DNA of 5,001 bases. It comes from Caryophanales bacterium. GTDB taxonomy: Bacteria > Bacillota_I > Bacilli_A > RFN20 > CAG-288. This document shows, one piece after another, positions 1 through 5,001 of this stretch. The stretch spans positions 1 through 5,001 of the forward strand of contig JAJVUU010000090.1 in NCBI GenBank assembly GCA_021621525.1, in the 5' to 3' direction. Numbering within the stretch: the stretch's first letter is position 1; each line of letters opens with the position of its first letter. The translations under genes were made by a program, and so were the position numbers. The notes beneath the pieces were generated by a model. It worked only from the letters and a program-made list of their open reading frames with translations, made no database searches and was not told the origin of the DNA.

Positions 1-29
1 ATAATTTAGTCGTAAGGAACCGAATAAAT

Positions 30-224
30 ATGAACTGGCCAAAGATTATTAAAACCATCAGAGAAAAACTATTTTTAACTCAAACAGAATTAGCGGAGAA
101 AATTGACGTGTCTTTTGCATCCGTCAATAGATGGGAACAAGGTCATCACGAACCAACAATGAAGGCCAAACGAAAACTTGCTGAAATTTGCAGTTCCAAC
201 AACATAGATATGGAGGCTTTGTAA
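30..224 (+). CDS. Small XRE-family helix-turn-helix regulator of the R-M operon
   Basis: A 64-residue protein that is almost entirely one Cro/CI-type DNA-binding domain. Helix 2 runs about residues 18-25 (QTELAEKI) and the recognition helix about 28-37 (SFASVNRWEQ), followed by the characteristic G-x3-P-T turn at 38-43. The SVNRWE-G-x3-PT pattern is common in HTH domains attached or adjacent to methyltransferases and R-M or defence genes. The ATG at 30 is preceded by AAGGA (14-18) with an 11-base gap. The stop lies 4 bases before the first methyltransferase, whose ribosome site (GGAGG, 212-216) is inside this gene, so the two are likely cotranscribed. Family knowledge: such proteins act as repressors or controller (C) proteins that delay the nuclease relative to the methylase. 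Its DNA target and its sign of action are inference. The promoter and any operator lie mostly left of the window. It has no dimerisation or ligand domain beyond the HTH. Confidence 0.85.
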   Translation: MNWPKIIKTIREKLFLTQTELAEKIDVSFASVNRWEQGHHEPTMKAKRKLAEICSSNNIDMEAL

Positions 225-228
225 AACC

Positions 229-1059
229 ATGCATTCATTTGTCAAATGGGCTGGTGGCAAGACACAACTTCTTGATAAACTCACTGCCATGATGCCGAAA
301 AACTATAATCATTACTACGAACCTTTTATCGGTGGCGGTGCTTTGCTTTTCAAAGTAGCCCCAAAAGATTTCACCATAAATGATTTCAATTCCGAATTGG
401 TGCAAGCGTACAAATGCTTTACCGATGACAAACTTTTTGAAAAACTCATTGAACGGCTCAACTATCATCAGGAACACCATTCCGAGGAGCATTACTTTGA
501 AGTACGTGCAATGGATAAGCTTCCTAATTTCTTAAGCCTTCCCATTTATGAACGAGCGGCTCGCATGATTTATCTCAATAAAGCTTGCTTTAACGGACTA
601 TACCGAGTGAATAGTAAGGGCTATTTCAACGTTCCTTCAGGAAAAAAGAAACGTGTTAACTGCTATGATGCGGACAATATAAGGGACATATCAACCTTTT
701 TCAAAACATCTAAGTTCGAGATATTGAATGGCGATTTCGAGAATGCCGTGAAATCAGCTGAAAAAGGCGACTTCGTCTACTTTGATCCGCCGTACGACAC
801 ATGGGAGAATAAGGAATCATTCACCTCTTATGCTAAGAATCCGTTTGGAAAGGAAGAGCAAAAGCGTCTTGCCGACGTTTTCAAGAGACTATCCGACAAA
901 GGCGTCTTCGTCATGCTGAGCAACCACAATACCGAATTCATCCGAGAGCTTTATAAAGATTTCAACATCCACGTCGTGCCTGCAAAAAGAATGATAAATT
1001 CCAAAGCCGACGGGCGAGGAGCTGTCGAAGAGGTAATCATAACAAATTATGAAGAATGA
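229..1059 (+). CDS. dpnM: GATC-specific adenine-N6 DNA methyltransferase M1 (DpnM/Dam family)
   Basis: Transfers a methyl group from S-adenosylmethionine to adenine N6 in double-stranded GATC, protecting host DNA from the partner nuclease. Alpha-class (D12/Dam) motif order is visible: motif X FVKWAGGK at residues 4-11, the SAM-binding motif I YEPFIGGGAL at 30-39, the conserved segment MIYLNKACFNGLYRVN at 113-128 (target recognition and DNA contact region), the catalytic DPPY at 186-189, and SNHN at 231-234. The length of 276 residues is normal for the family (DpnM and Dam are about 270-285), so it looks full length. GGAGG at 212-216 precedes the ATG by 12 bases. The 3' end overlaps the next methyltransferase by 11 bases. 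In the pneumococcal DpnII locus the same gene comes first, and DpnM is the main chromosomal protector. The GATC specificity is inferred from family and from the DpnII-type neighbours. An orphan regulatory Dam is unlikely given the linked nuclease. Confidence 0.95.
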   Translation: MHSFVKWAGGKTQLLDKLTAMMPKNYNHYYEPFIGGGALLFKVAPKDFTINDFNSELVQAYKCFTDDKLFEKLIERLNYHQEHHSEEHYFEVRAMDKLPNFLSLPIYERAARMIYLNKACFNGLYRVNSKGYFNVPSGKKKRVNCYDADNIRDISTFFKTSKFEILNGDFENAVKSAEKGDFVYFDPPYDTWENKESFTSYAKNPFGKEEQKRLADVFKRLSDKGVFVMLSNHNTEFIRELYKDFNIHVVPAKRMINSKADGRGAVEEVIITNYEE

Positions 1060-1834
1060 GCCTTATTTCGAACAGGATGGATTCATGCTTTACCTCGGAG
1101 ATTGCAACAAGATATCGAAGAACATCCCAGAAAAATCAATTGACGTCATTTTCGCGGATCCACCGTACTTTCTTTCTAGTGGAGGAGTCTCGTGTCACTC
1201 AGGGAAGCAGGTTTCGGTTGACAAAGGTAATTGGGACAAAACGCTTACTCCTCAGGAGAAACTTGCTTTCAATAGGAAATGGCTCAAATCATGCAGACGC
1301 GTTCTTAAAGATAACGGAACCATTTGGATTAGCGGAACATTCCACAACATCTATTCGGTTGGCGTTGCGCTTGAATTGGAAGGTTATTCAATCATCAATA
1401 ACATAACCTGGGAAAAGCCTAATCCTGCTCCTAATCTCGCGTGTAGATGTTTCACCAATTCTACTGAAACCATTATTTGGGCAAGAAAGATCAACGAAAA
1501 AGGCAAGAAAGGGAAACATTTCTTCAATTATTCGTTGATGAAGGAGGTAAACGGTGGGAAGCAGATGAAAGACGTTTGGACATTGAATCTTCCTAAAAAA
1601 GATGAGAAGAAATTTGGCAAGCATCCAACGCAAAAGCCATTATCTGTGCTTGAAAGAATACTTCTTGCATCAAGTGAAGAAGGAGATATCGTGCTTGATC
1701 CATTCAATGGAAGTGGAACGACAGGTATCGCCTGCAAGATGATGAACCGCGATTACATAGGGATAGACACGGAACAATCATATCTAGACCTGACAATAAA
1801 AAGATACGAAGGAATACAGGAGGGCAAAAAATGA
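1049..1834 (+). CDS. dpnA: GATC-specific adenine methyltransferase M2, DpnA-like (acts also on single-stranded DNA)
   Basis: The second methyltransferase of the DpnII-type operon, 261 residues, close to the roughly 268 of DpnA. Beta-class motif order is clear: catalytic DPPY at residues 37-40 near the N-terminus, then HPTQKP at 192-197, then the SAM-binding DPFNGSGTTG at 217-226. The stretch after DPPY (FLSSGG), plus NNITWEKPNPAPNL and GKQMKDVWT, resembles pneumococcal DpnA as remembered. Family knowledge: DpnA methylates GATC in single-stranded as well as duplex DNA and lets incoming transforming strands escape DpnII. The ATG at 1049 is chosen because residues 5-20 align with the DpnA start at MTKPYYN. 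The nearest purine-rich site (AGAGG, 1029-1033) is 15 bases away, which is long, so coupling to the M1 stop at 1057-1059 may matter. An in-frame ATG at 1085 with AGGATGG just upstream is a possible second start, but it would remove residues before the first strand. The gene overlaps the nuclease gene by four bases. Confidence 0.93.
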   Translation: MKNEPYFEQDGFMLYLGDCNKISKNIPEKSIDVIFADPPYFLSSGGVSCHSGKQVSVDKGNWDKTLTPQEKLAFNRKWLKSCRRVLKDNGTIWISGTFHNIYSVGVALELEGYSIINNITWEKPNPAPNLACRCFTNSTETIIWARKINEKGKKGKHFFNYSLMKEVNGGKQMKDVWTLNLPKKDEKKFGKHPTQKPLSVLERILLASSEEGDIVLDPFNGSGTTGIACKMMNRDYIGIDTEQSYLDLTIKRYEGIQEGKK

Positions 1835-2733
1835 AACGTAACTTTGAATCATGGCTGCTCACGATGAAAGACAGCATCGCCACATGGAACTACTACACCG
1901 ACTTCCCAAAAGTCTACGAGAACGTCAACAAGCTTAAAGTCGAACTTAACATACTTAATTCATTGATTGGCTCTAAGAACATCGAGGAAGAGTTCAAGGC
2001 TTTGCTTACGAAGTATCCCGAAATCATTAAGGCCATCCCGATTCTTTTGGCCAAAAGAGAACGTGAAATAAAAGTTATCGATTCTAAGGAGACTTATGTC
2101 TTCAACTTTGCAAAGATGAACTATTCCGTGGATCAATATGCGTTGTTCATGAGAAACAGCGGACTTTTCGAACTGCTTCAAAATCACATCATCAACAATC
2201 TCATCGACTACGCGCTAGGTGTTGAGGTCGGAATGGACACAAACGGAAGGAAGAACAGGACCGGCGACGCCATGGAAGATTTGGTGGAGTCCTATCTCAT
2301 CAAGGCCGGATTGGTCAAAGGCAAAACCTATTTCAAAGAACTGAACAAATCCGAAGTCGAGAAAATGTTCGGCTTGGATTTATCAGGAATCAGCAATCAG
2401 GACAAGACCGAGAAGAGGTTCGATTTCGTTTTCAAGGGTCCTCTTGGAGATATCTATGCCTGCGAATGCAATTTCTATAGTGGTGGCGGTTCCAAGCTGA
2501 ATGAGACCGCAAGAAGCTACAAGACACTCACATTGGAAGCAAAAGGAATCTCCGGATTCACTTTCGTTTGGTTTACCGATGGCATGGGATGGAACAGTGC
2601 AAGACACAATCTCGAAGAGACTTTTGATGTTTTGGACACGCTCTACAACATCAAGGATTTAGAGGATGGAGTCATCGAAAAACTCTTAGACGCTAAACAC
2701 GTCATCGACGATTTCTTGGTCAAAAACGACTAA
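1831..2733 (+). CDS. dpnB: Type II restriction endonuclease DpnII (cuts unmethylated GATC)
   Basis: Cuts double-stranded DNA at GATC when adenine is unmethylated. The 300 residues compare with about 288 for pneumococcal DpnII. Recognisable family blocks are an N-terminal W-x3-M-x-D segment followed by WNYYTDFPKVYENV (about 20-33), LNSLIGSKNIEEEF near residues 43-56, EVGMDTNGRKNRTGDAMED at 132-150, RFDFVF at 196-201, and ECNFYSGGGSKLNE at 212-225. D198 and E212 fit the acidic pair of a PD-(D/E)xK-like nuclease core. The usual lysine after E212 is asparagine (ECN), as in remembered DpnII, so K222 or another residue may take that role; this assignment is inference. The start ATG at 1831 overlaps the M2 stop as ATGA and has a strong AGGAGG at 1818-1823, so translation is efficient and coupled. 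All family blocks are present, so the enzyme looks intact. The gene is last in the R-M operon, as expected for a system where methylation precedes cutting. Confidence 0.95.
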   Translation: MKRNFESWLLTMKDSIATWNYYTDFPKVYENVNKLKVELNILNSLIGSKNIEEEFKALLTKYPEIIKAIPILLAKREREIKVIDSKETYVFNFAKMNYSVDQYALFMRNSGLFELLQNHIINNLIDYALGVEVGMDTNGRKNRTGDAMEDLVESYLIKAGLVKGKTYFKELNKSEVEKMFGLDLSGISNQDKTEKRFDFVFKGPLGDIYACECNFYSGGGSKLNETARSYKTLTLEAKGISGFTFVWFTDGMGWNSARHNLEETFDVLDTLYNIKDLEDGVIEKLLDAKHVIDDFLVKND

Positions 2734-2745
2734 TTTTGTAAACAA

Positions 2746-2798
2746 GATAAGACGGGCCACAATCTGCCACATTTGGCAGTTTAGCCTTATCGCCCGTC
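2746..2798 (+). other. Crossing inverted repeats (pseudoknot-like or alternative stems) around an inner hairpin
   Basis: GATAAG (2746-2751) is complementary to CTTATC (2786-2791), and GACGGGC (2751-2757) is complementary to GCCCGTC (2792-2798). The pairs cross (A, B, A', B'), the order of a pseudoknot. Between them CTGCCA (2764-2769) and TGGCAG (2774-2779) form a perfect 6-bp hairpin with loop CATT, extendable by two A-T pairs past one T-T mismatch. There are no linker bases between the adjacent arms, so simultaneous formation of both crossing helices would be strained. Two mutually exclusive folds, each holding the inner hairpin, are equally compatible. The complementarity is seen directly; function is unknown. 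Confidence 0.6.
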
Positions 2799-2806
2799 AA
2801 GGTCTT

Positions 2807-2828
2807 GGAACCGGGATACCCGGCTTCC
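2807..2828 (+). other. GC-rich hairpin upstream of the ribosome site
   Basis: GGAACCGGG (2807-2815) pairs with CCCGG plus TTCC (2819-2823 and 2825-2828) around a three-base ATA loop, with one bulged C at 2824: nine base pairs in all. There is no T tract after it, so it is not an intrinsic terminator. It sits about 10 bases before the purine-rich ribosome site. The arm TTCC at 2825-2828 can alternatively pair with GGAA at 2837-2840, next to that site, so competition that affects translation is possible but unproven. Confidence 0.55.
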
Positions 2829-2854
2829 GCTTCAAGGGAAAGGGGAAAAACGAC

Positions 2855-3352
2855 ATGGAAAAGAAACTGACCGAATACACAACTCATGATTTTGCTAGAA
2901 TTTTTGCGAATGACATCAACGTGTACTTGGAGAAAGGCGGTTCCATCGACAACCTCTCTGCCACGAACGTCTTCAATGTCGTTAACGACGAAGATGAGGA
3001 AGAACAATTCACATTCACGAGAAACGTCGTGATGTCCGCTTTGGGTTTTCGTACCGAGGCGATGGCTATCTACTATCTCACGAAGCACATCAAGCTTCAG
3101 GAAGGTAACTTCGCTCTTAGCAAGGAATCTCTTCCGTTGCTCAGGGGACAAATAGCGGGCCAGAAAGACTACTATCGATGGGACGTCATCGAATACATCA
3201 GATATTTCGTCCTTATTTCAAATATCAACATCATGAGCTACAGGCACGTGTTCGAGAAGATGGGCGATGTATCCCAATTGATCAAGGATGTGTACATGAT
3301 GGTTGACTTGTGGAAGGGAGGAATCGCAAATGGCGAAGAAGCAAGAAAATAA
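2855..3352 (+). CDS. Unrecognised 165-residue acidic protein upstream of the recombinase
   Basis: I do not recognise this family. It is a soluble-looking, probably mostly helical protein of 165 residues with no signal peptide, no convincing membrane segment, no cysteine and only one proline (in SLPLL). An acidic run NDEDEEEQ lies at residues 44-51. The second half is rich in aromatic and hydrophobic residues (for example DYYRWDVIEYIRYFVLI), suggesting a helical interaction surface. There is no nuclease, methylase, HTH or ATPase motif that I can see. The ATG at 2855 has AAAGGGG about 9 bases upstream. The gene follows a structured leader, and its last 23 bases overlap the recombinase start, so the two are almost certainly translated together. 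Position suggests an accessory factor of the recombinase, such as a directionality factor, or a cargo protein tied to the R-M genes. Both are guesses from context only. The uniform reading frame, start site and tight overlap make it a real gene. Confidence 0.8.
   Translation: MEKKLTEYTTHDFARIFANDINVYLEKGGSIDNLSATNVFNVVNDEDEEEQFTFTRNVVMSALGFRTEAMAIYYLTKHIKLQEGNFALSKESLPLLRGQIAGQKDYYRWDVIEYIRYFVLISNINIMSYRHVFEKMGDVSQLIKDVYMMVDLWKGGIANGEEARK
3314..3322 (+). promoter_or_regulatory. Ribosome binding site that fixes the recombinase start
   Basis: AAGGGAGGA lies 7 bases before the ATG at 3330, the ideal spacing. It lies downstream of an in-frame TTG at 3303, which has no such site. This places the recombinase start at 3330, inside the end of the preceding gene. 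Confidence 0.85.
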
Positions 3353-4958
3353 GATTGCTGTAATCTATGCCAGATACTCCTCCGAAAGGCAGAACGAACA
3401 ATCCATCGAAGGGCAATTGAGAGTCATAAACCAATTCGCCGAGAAGGAAGGCTACACCATCATCGATACCTACATCGACAGGGCGATGACTGGAAGGAAC
3501 GACGACAGGCCATCGTTTCAGAAGATGATATCGGACAGCTCTAACAAAGCCTTCCAATATGTGTTGGTTTACAAGCTCGACAGATTCTCGAGAAATCGAT
3601 ACGATTCCGCGGTCTACAAGAAGAAACTGCGGGACAATGGTGTCAAGGTTGTCTCAGCCACCGAGAACATCAGCGACTCGCCAGAGGGAATCATCTTGGA
3701 ATCAATCCTTGAGGGATATAGCGAATACTATTCTAAGGAGCTCGCCCAAAAAATCGTGCGTGGAAATTATGAATCCAGGGCGAAAGGGAAATTCACGGGA
3801 GGCCCAATCATCTACGGGTATCGCATAAACGAGGACAAAAGATACGTTATCAACGAGGATGAGGCGGAAATCGTCAAATGGATCTTTGCTTCCGTCATCA
3901 ACCACAAGCAAATCAAAGAGGTCGTCTCGAGCCTGAATGATAGGAATATCTTATGCAAGGGCAAGAAGTGGAAGGCGAACGCCGTTTCAAGATTGCTGAG
4001 AAACGAGAAATACACTGGCATAGCCAAATATAAAGAATACGTTTTCGACAACATCGTTCCTGCTATCATCACTAATGAGGTTTTCAAAGAAGCCCAAAGC
4101 GAACTCGACAAGCATAGGCACAAGAACAAGGCAAAGCTCGTCGATTATAAGTTCCTTTTGAGCGAGAAGCTCTATTGCGAGGAATGCGGTGCTCTGATTC
4201 ATGGGCATACCGGAACGTCACACACAGGCAAGACCTACCATTATTACAAATGTAAGAATGCAGTGAAGCACCAATGTGATGCAAAGCCGATTAAAAAAGA
4301 CGAACTTGAAGATTTCGTCGTCAAATCCGCTATGGAATACATTCTTTCGCCAGACATTGTCGGCAGGGCCGCCCAGCGCATGGTAGAGTATTTCAACCTT
4401 CTTTCCAATAACGGGAATGAAATCAGAATCCTCGAAGACATGGAAAAAGAAATCGAGAGAAAACTCCAGAACTGCCTTAATGCCGTGACAAACGGAATGG
4501 CAAATAAGTCTATCGCGGACATGATTACTTCCCTTGAGGAAGACAAGGCGAAAGTCGAGGAAAGTCTCTTGAAGGCCAAGAACAAGAAAAGAAAGCAGAT
4601 CACCATGGATCAATGCTACCAATTCCTCATTTCGCTTGCTTTCTTAGACATCAGCAAGGAAAGGAACAAGGAGATACTCATCAACTCTCTTGTGAAAAAG
4701 GTTTATCTCTTCAAGGACAAAATCAAAATCGTCTTCTATCCGACGGATGATGTTGAGGATAGATCTTTTGATGACGGAAACGGCGGAGGAGAAGGAGGGA
4801 CGCCTAGTAATGATGGCGAAAACTCGGCCAGCAATGGAAATAATGGCGGTTCGCTTACATCTTCGTTTTGTCCACCAAAAATGATTGGAGATGAATCACC
4901 CTTAGGGTTCCATAACGAAAATGGTTTCCTAGGTTTGGTTCTTGATAGGGGCTGTTAG
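3330..4958 (+). CDS. Large serine recombinase (site-specific integrase/transposase of an integrative element)
   Basis: Catalyses site-specific strand exchange through a serine-DNA intermediate, integrating or excising the element that carries it. It is 542 residues long, typical for TndX/TnpX-like large serine recombinases. The N-terminal resolvase domain (about 8-150) has YARYSSERQ with nucleophile S17 and R15, and YKLDRFSRN with R85 and R88. A recombinase domain follows (about 160-270, with GGPIIYGYRI and NEKYTGIAKY). A zinc ribbon has C283-x2-C286 and C308-x7-C316. A coiled-coil helix spans about 363-423. After about residue 473 comes a G/N/D/S-rich low-complexity linker, then a short tail (FCPPK onward, 513-542) that looks unrelated to the core. 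The start at 3330 has a strong ribosome site and overlaps the upstream gene by 23 bases. The stop lies in the stem of the terminator. All catalytic residues checked are present, so it is probably active. Its location at the end of the cluster fits an element-terminal integrase, with the att site near its 3' end (inference). Confidence 0.95.
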   Translation: MAKKQENKIAVIYARYSSERQNEQSIEGQLRVINQFAEKEGYTIIDTYIDRAMTGRNDDRPSFQKMISDSSNKAFQYVLVYKLDRFSRNRYDSAVYKKKLRDNGVKVVSATENISDSPEGIILESILEGYSEYYSKELAQKIVRGNYESRAKGKFTGGPIIYGYRINEDKRYVINEDEAEIVKWIFASVINHKQIKEVVSSLNDRNILCKGKKWKANAVSRLLRNEKYTGIAKYKEYVFDNIVPAIITNEVFKEAQSELDKHRHKNKAKLVDYKFLLSEKLYCEECGALIHGHTGTSHTGKTYHYYKCKNAVKHQCDAKPIKKDELEDFVVKSAMEYILSPDIVGRAAQRMVEYFNLLSNNGNEIRILEDMEKEIERKLQNCLNAVTNGMANKSIADMITSLEEDKAKVEESLLKAKNKKRKQITMDQCYQFLISLAFLDISKERNKEILINSLVKKVYLFKDKIKIVFYPTDDVEDRSFDDGNGGGEGGTPSNDGENSASNGNNGGSLTSSFCPPKMIGDESPLGFHNENGFLGLVLDRGC

Positions 4959-5001
4959 AAAAGTCAGGCTAAAACCAGACTAGTCTAACGCCCCTTTTTT
5001 T
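4947..5001 (+). terminator. Strong intrinsic terminator after the recombinase
   Basis: AGGGGC (4947-4952) pairs with GCCCCT (4990-4995). After one bulged T the stem continues with GTTAGA (4954-4959) against TCTAAC, then, past an AA/AG internal loop, AGTC-A-GG against CC-A-GACT with an A-A mismatch, closed by a CTAAAA loop. At least seven Ts follow to the window edge, which may cut the run short. The recombinase stop codon TAG (4956-4958) lies in the ascending arm. The descending arm contains a perfect 10-base palindrome, AGACTAGTCT (4977-4986). Confidence 0.9.

Larger units (their letters stand above)
2734..2854 (+). promoter_or_regulatory. Structured non-coding leader between the nuclease and the unknown gene
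   Basis: A 121-base gap in an otherwise gapless cluster, with no credible ORF. It contains, in order, a region with crossing inverted repeats (2746-2798) enclosing a small hairpin, a GC-rich hairpin (2807-2828), and a purine-rich ribosome site (AAAGGGG, about 2839-2845) 9 bases before ATG 2855. No hairpin is followed by a T run, so none is a standard intrinsic terminator. It is therefore more likely a 5' leader, or a DNA site with dyad symmetry, for the downstream gene pair. I do not recognise it as a known riboswitch or ribozyme class. A separate promoter here would be expected, but no good -35/-10 pair was found. Confidence 0.5.

Noticed and set aside
316..321. TACGAA, like part of the streptococcal competence box (also at 1805-1810)
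   Set aside because: Only six bases match, both copies lie in coding sequence, and neither has the full TACGAATA box before dpnA. Chance occurrence.
1085..1834. Shorter dpnA starting at the second ATG
   Set aside because: It has a nearby purine-rich stretch, but residues 5-12 of the longer form align with the known DpnA start, so 1049 is preferred.
2716..2751. Promoter for the unknown gene and recombinase
   Set aside because: TTGGTC at 2716-2721 with TAAACA at 2739-2744 has correct spacing but only 3 of 6 matches at -10. GATAAG at 2746 has no -35 partner. Too weak to annotate.
2751..2798. Intrinsic terminator for the R-M operon
   Set aside because: The GACGGGC/GCCCGTC stem has a 34-base loop and no T run after it, and neither does the hairpin at 2807-2828. 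Termination of the R-M message here is not supported.
2720..3151. Reverse-strand open frame of 143 codons spanning the leader and the unknown gene
   Set aside because: It lies opposite the leader and a convincing forward gene, has no recognisable domain, and would conflict with the co-directional cluster. It looks like a shadow frame.
3303..3329. Upstream TTG start extending the recombinase by nine residues
   Set aside because: There is no ribosome site at proper distance before 3303. AAGGGAGGA at 3314-3322 is ideally spaced for the ATG at 3330, and recombinases of this type start a few residues before the YARYS motif.
4218..4622. Reverse-strand open frame of 134 codons
   Set aside because: It lies antisense to the zinc-ribbon and coiled-coil part of the recombinase and has no independent signal. 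Such frames arise easily opposite Lys/Glu-rich coding sequence.
1..5001. CRISPR array, tRNA or rRNA genes
   Set aside because: No regularly spaced direct repeats and no cloverleaf or rRNA-like segments were seen. Nearly the whole window is coding.

Overview
The window carries a complete DpnII-type (MboI/Sau3AI-like) restriction-modification operon that recognises GATC, followed by an unrecognised small gene and a large serine recombinase. Everything reads rightward and is tightly packed. The host is most likely a Bacillota or Mollicutes-related bacterium. The base composition is low to moderate in GC, arginine is written mostly with AGA/AGG, purine-rich Shine-Dalgarno sites are present, and the closest remembered relatives of the three R-M proteins are the pneumococcal DpnM, DpnA and DpnII. 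No species can be named from the sequence.

Layout. Positions 30-224 encode a 64-residue XRE-type helix-turn-helix protein, probably the operon regulator. It is followed by an alpha-type GATC adenine methyltransferase (229-1059, DpnM), a beta-type methyltransferase (1049-1834, DpnA) and the DpnII endonuclease (1831-2733). M1 and M2 overlap by 11 bases, and M2 and the nuclease overlap by 4 bases (ATGA), so the three enzymes look translationally coupled. Positions 2734-2854 form a 121-base non-coding leader rich in inverted repeats, including two crossing complementary pairs. It precedes a 165-residue acidic protein of unknown function (2855-3352). The last 23 bases of that gene overlap the start of a 542-residue large serine recombinase (3330-4958). 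A strong intrinsic terminator (4947-5001) ends the window, and the recombinase stop codon lies inside its stem.

How the parts fit. M1 methylates double-stranded GATC. M2, by homology with DpnA, can also protect single-stranded DNA entering the cell. The nuclease cuts unmethylated GATC. The XRE protein probably times expression. The serine recombinase and terminator suggest that the R-M cassette is cargo of an integrative element whose right end lies at or just beyond the right edge of the window. No second element end is visible here. The most open questions are the structured leader at 2734-2854 and the unknown protein it precedes.
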